From: Micromonospora radicis
Lineage (GTDB): Bacteria > Actinomycetota > Actinomycetes > Mycobacteriales > Micromonosporaceae
Reading direction: 5' to 3'
DNA length: 64,000 nt
Assembly: GCF_003583405.1 (NCBI RefSeq)
Contig: NZ_QXEC01000012.1
Span: 120,745-184,744 of the forward strand
Below, piece by piece: positions 61,694 through 64,000 of this stretch. The notes beneath the pieces were generated by a model that was given only the letters and a program-made list of their open reading frames with translations, was not told the DNA's origin and did not search any database. A program made the position numbers and the translations under genes. Position 1 is the first letter of the stretch; every line of letters begins with the position of its first letter.

Positions 61694-63325
61694 ATGAAGC
61701 TGACCACGCACTCGATGTCGTTGCGCCGCGCGGCGCGCAGCCTGTTCGGCTGGCAGGCCCTGCGCCCCAACCAACTCGCCGCCATGCGGGCGGTGATGAA
61801 GCGACGCGACGCGCTGGTGGTACTGCCCACCGGCGCCGGCAAGTCGGCGATCTACCAGATCCCGGCCAGCCTGATCCCCGGCCCCACCGTGGTGATCTCG
61901 CCGCTGCTCGCCCTGCAACAGGACCAGATCGCCGCGCTCAACGAACGACAGCGTCCGGAGCTGCGCGCGGTACGGATCAGCTCCGACGAGGCGCCGGCCC
62001 AGCAGGCCGAGGCGATCGCCGAGATCCGGGACGGGCGGGCCGAGTTCCTCTTCATCACCCCCGAGCAGCTGGCCAACCCGGACCGGCTGGCCGAGGTGCG
62101 GGCCCTGCGGCCGGCCCTGGTCGCCATCGACGAGGCGCACTGCATCTCCGCCTGGGGGCACGACTTCCGCCCGGACTACCTGGCGCTCGGGCAGCTCATC
62201 GACGGCATCGGCCGGCCGCCGGTGGTGGCGCTGACCGCCACCGCCTCCCCACCGGTACGCGAGGACATCGTCGCCCGGTTGCGGCTGCGGGAGCCGGAGA
62301 TCGTGGTGTCCGGGTTGGACCGCCCCAACCTCTTCCTCGAGGTGGCGCACTGTCCCACCGAGGACTACCGGTGGCGACGGCTGACCACGCTGCTGGCCGA
62401 GGACACCCGGCCCGGCATCATCTACGTACCCACCCGCCGGGCCGCGGAGGAGCTGGCCGCCCGGCTCACCGACAACGGATTCCCGGCGCAGTACTACCAC
62501 GGCGGCATGTCCGGCAGCGCCCGCAGCCGACTGCACGAGGCGTTCCTCGCCGACCAGGTGCCGATCATGGTGGCCACCTCGGCGTTCGGCATGGGCATCG
62601 ACAAACCGAACATCGCCTGGGTGGTGCACATGGCGCTGCCCGACTCGCCGGACAGCTACTTCCAGGAGATCGGCCGGGCCGGACGCGACGGCCAACCGGC
62701 CCGGGTACTGCTGCTGTGGCAGGCCGAGGACGTCGGGTTGCAGCGCTACTTCAGCGGCGGCCTGCCGGACGCCACCGAACTGCGCGACCTGGCCGCGCTT
62801 CTACGCCGCGCGCCGAGCAGCCGCAAGGAGTTGCGCGAGGTCACCGGGCTGGGACCACGCAAGCTCGGGCAGTACCTCGCGCTGCTGGAGCAGGTGGGTG
62901 CCGCGCAGCCCCGGGCGGGACAGCGGGTGGGGGCGCCGCGCTACTCCCCCACTCCGGTGGACGCCGCCGCGGCCGCCCTGGCCGAGGCCGAACGGCAGCA
63001 GAACCTGACCCGCTCGCGTACCGACATGATGCGGGCCTTCGCCGAGACCAACTCCTGCCGGGGGCAGACCCTGCTGGCCTACTTCGGCGAGCAGATGACC
63101 GCGATCTGCGGGCACTGCGACAACTGTCACGCCGGCAGCAGCGTCGCCGACGACGGCGCGGTGGGTCCGTTCCCGGTGCACAGTCAGGTCCGGCACCCCG
63201 ACTGGGGCAGCGGCCTGGTCCTCAGCTACGAGGAGGGCCGGATGACGGTCCTGTTCGACGAGGTCGGGTACAAGACGCTGTCGGTCAGCGTGGTGTCCGA
63301 ACAGGGACTGCTCGCGCTGGACTAA
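61694..63325 (+). CDS. recQ: RecQ-family DNA helicase with C-terminal DUF3553-like domain
   Basis: A 543-residue ATP-dependent 3'-5' DNA helicase. Motifs: VLPTGAGKSAIYQIP (about 37-51), IDEAHC (about 147-152), GRAGRDG in motif VI, and a zinc-binding segment with NSCRGQ and CGHCDNC. The usual HRDC domain is absent; instead the last 50 residues (VHSQVRHPDWGSGLVLSYEE onward) resemble the DUF3553/UvrD-tail Tudor-like domain. ATG 61694 is the likely start; ATG 61715 is possible. It may act at stalled forks. The following gene shares direction but not an obvious promoter. Confidence 0.9.
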   Translation: MKLTTHSMSLRRAARSLFGWQALRPNQLAAMRAVMKRRDALVVLPTGAGKSAIYQIPASLIPGPTVVISPLLALQQDQIAALNERQRPELRAVRISSDEAPAQQAEAIAEIRDGRAEFLFITPEQLANPDRLAEVRALRPALVAIDEAHCISAWGHDFRPDYLALGQLIDGIGRPPVVALTATASPPVREDIVARLRLREPEIVVSGLDRPNLFLEVAHCPTEDYRWRRLTTLLAEDTRPGIIYVPTRRAAEELAARLTDNGFPAQYYHGGMSGSARSRLHEAFLADQVPIMVATSAFGMGIDKPNIAWVVHMALPDSPDSYFQEIGRAGRDGQPARVLLLWQAEDVGLQRYFSGGLPDATELRDLAALLRRAPSSRKELREVTGLGPRKLGQYLALLEQVGAAQPRAGQRVGAPRYSPTPVDAAAAALAEAERQQNLTRSRTDMMRAFAETNSCRGQTLLAYFGEQMTAICGHCDNCHAGSSVADDGAVGPFPVHSQVRHPDWGSGLVLSYEEGRMTVLFDEVGYKTLSVSVVSEQGLLALD

Positions 63326-63393
63326 CCTGGGCCGGCCGTCCGCCGTGGTGGGCGGCGGGGCAGACCTGGACGACGATCGGGAGGGGCACAGCC

Positions 63394-63897
63394 GTGATCG
63401 AAGAACCGGCGTACACCGGTTTCGGTTTCTCCGACGAGGAGTGGGGGTTGCTGGTCGGCCTACCCCAGTCGGTGCTGGCCGCGGCGAGCGCCGCGGAGTC
63501 CGACGGCACCAAGGCGACGATGGCCGAGAGCGCCGCCGGCCTGGAGGGCATCTCCGCCGGGCGGGAGTCGGCCAGTCCGCTGGTGGCGGCGGTGGCCGGG
63601 GAGCTCGTGACGCGGGTCGGGGATCCCGAGGCCGGTGAGGAGTTGCCGCTGGTCACGCCCGACGACCCTCGCGGCTACGCCGAGGACGTGCTGGCACGGG
63701 CCAAGGAGGCCACCACGCTGCTGGCGGCCAAGGTGGACGAGGGCGAGGCCGGCGCGTACCGGCACTGGCTGGTGGAGATCGCCGACCAGGTGGTCGGTGC
63801 CGCCAGCAGCGGCGGGATTCTCGGCCTCGGCGGCAGCGTGGTCAGCCCCTCCGAGCGCCGCTTCCGCGACCGCCTGTCCCAGGTCCTCAACGACTGA
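63394..63897 (+). CDS. conserved actinobacterial protein of unknown function
   Basis: A 167-residue acidic helical protein. The opening FGFSDEEWGLLVGLPQ, the middle YAEDVLARAKEATTLL and the end VVSPSERRFRDRLSQVL match a family I recall from other actinobacteria with no known activity. GTG 63394 has GAGGGG (63381-63386) upstream. No membrane segment is apparent. A perfect inverted repeat follows after 20 bases. Confidence 0.6.
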   Translation: MIEEPAYTGFGFSDEEWGLLVGLPQSVLAAASAAESDGTKATMAESAAGLEGISAGRESASPLVAAVAGELVTRVGDPEAGEELPLVTPDDPRGYAEDVLARAKEATTLLAAKVDEGEAGAYRHWLVEIADQVVGAASSGGILGLGGSVVSPSERRFRDRLSQVLND

Positions 63898-63917
63898 CCG
63901 GCCCCGACAAAGCCCTG

Positions 63918-63976
63918 TCGATCATGAGGTTGGCGGCGGTCGAGCAGATCGACTTCGCCGCCAACCTCATGATCGA
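63918..63976. repeat. perfect 21-bp inverted repeat (17-base spacer) at the window end
   Basis: Bases 63918-63938 and 63956-63976 are exact inverse complements (core ATCATGAGGTTGGCGG). It can form a long hairpin 20 bases after the last gene and could terminate it, but its length and AT content also suit a dispersed repeat of this genus. Confidence 0.85.
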
Positions 63977-64000
63977 GGGGGTGGGAGGGTGGGGCGGGTG

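Noticed and set aside
1..64000. tRNA or rRNA genes
   Set aside because: I found no convincing T-loop (GGTTCGAATCC-like) with matching acceptor stem by eye; a covariance-model scan would be decisive.

Overview
The window is very GC-rich and densely coded, with many GTG starts. It looks like an actinobacterial chromosome, most likely family Micromonosporaceae (a Micromonospora-like organism). The main evidence is phosphatidylinositol-mannoside genes (pgsA, acyltransferase, pimA), an F420-type oxidoreductase, an ECF41 sigma factor, actinobacterial envelope families, and gene order. I see no rRNA, tRNA, CRISPR array, prophage or complete insertion sequence.

Layout. 1-5883 (minus strand) holds a partial secF, then secD, yajC, ruvB, ruvA and ruvC: protein export followed by Holliday-junction processing. 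A 60-bp tandem repeat sits at the ruvB/ruvA joint. 6102-32147 is a long mixed block, mostly plus strand: a hydroxybutyrate-dehydrogenase-like SDR with a PucR regulator, DedA, an SPFH protein, a class V aminotransferase divergent from an ECF41 sigma factor, the replicative polymerase dnaE, a PadR regulator with a membrane partner, lemA with an M48 protease, a NarL-type two-component system followed by an ABC exporter, a WxL-like/DUF916-like surface pair, a small HTH gene with a DUF402 remnant, an ArsR-MFS pair, and a large repeat-rich membrane protein.

32343-47010 resumes the minus-strand backbone: yebC, pdxT-pdxS, a membrane protein, pimA-acyltransferase-pgsA, a HIT protein and thrS. It is interrupted by plus-strand genes (an O-antigen-ligase-like protein, an EF-G paralogue, an M15 peptidase) and by an aldo/keto reductase on the minus strand. 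In many actinobacteria the order thrS-HIT-pgsA-acyltransferase-pimA-pdxS-pdxT-yebC-ruvC-ruvA-ruvB-yajC-secD-secF is nearly continuous. Here it is split by about 26 kb between yebC and ruvC.

47213-63897 is accessory and envelope housekeeping: a YcnI-like protein, an ADP-ribosylglycohydrolase remnant, an OmpR-type two-component system, adenosine deaminase with a SAM methyltransferase, an aldo/keto reductase, a cold-shock protein, an operon of three small envelope proteins (DUF1469, DUF3618, DUF4235), MscS, DUF1206, a lipoprotein, a GNAT protein, a GH3 glycosidase, an F420-type oxidoreductase, and RecQ with an unusual C-terminal domain. The window ends in a perfect 21-bp inverted repeat.

Regulatory signals are unusually legible. 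An exact ECF41-type promoter lies ahead of the ECF41 gene, a perfect palindrome overlaps the PadR start codon, and several genes have a -10-like TAnnnT 6-8 nt before the start codon, suggesting leaderless mRNAs. Nothing here is clearly a new defence or biosynthetic system. The most notable items are the 753-residue repeat/membrane protein, the ECF41 locus without its usual partner gene, the short repeats placed exactly on gene boundaries, and the domain variants in RecQ, the EF-G paralogue and the YcnI-like protein.
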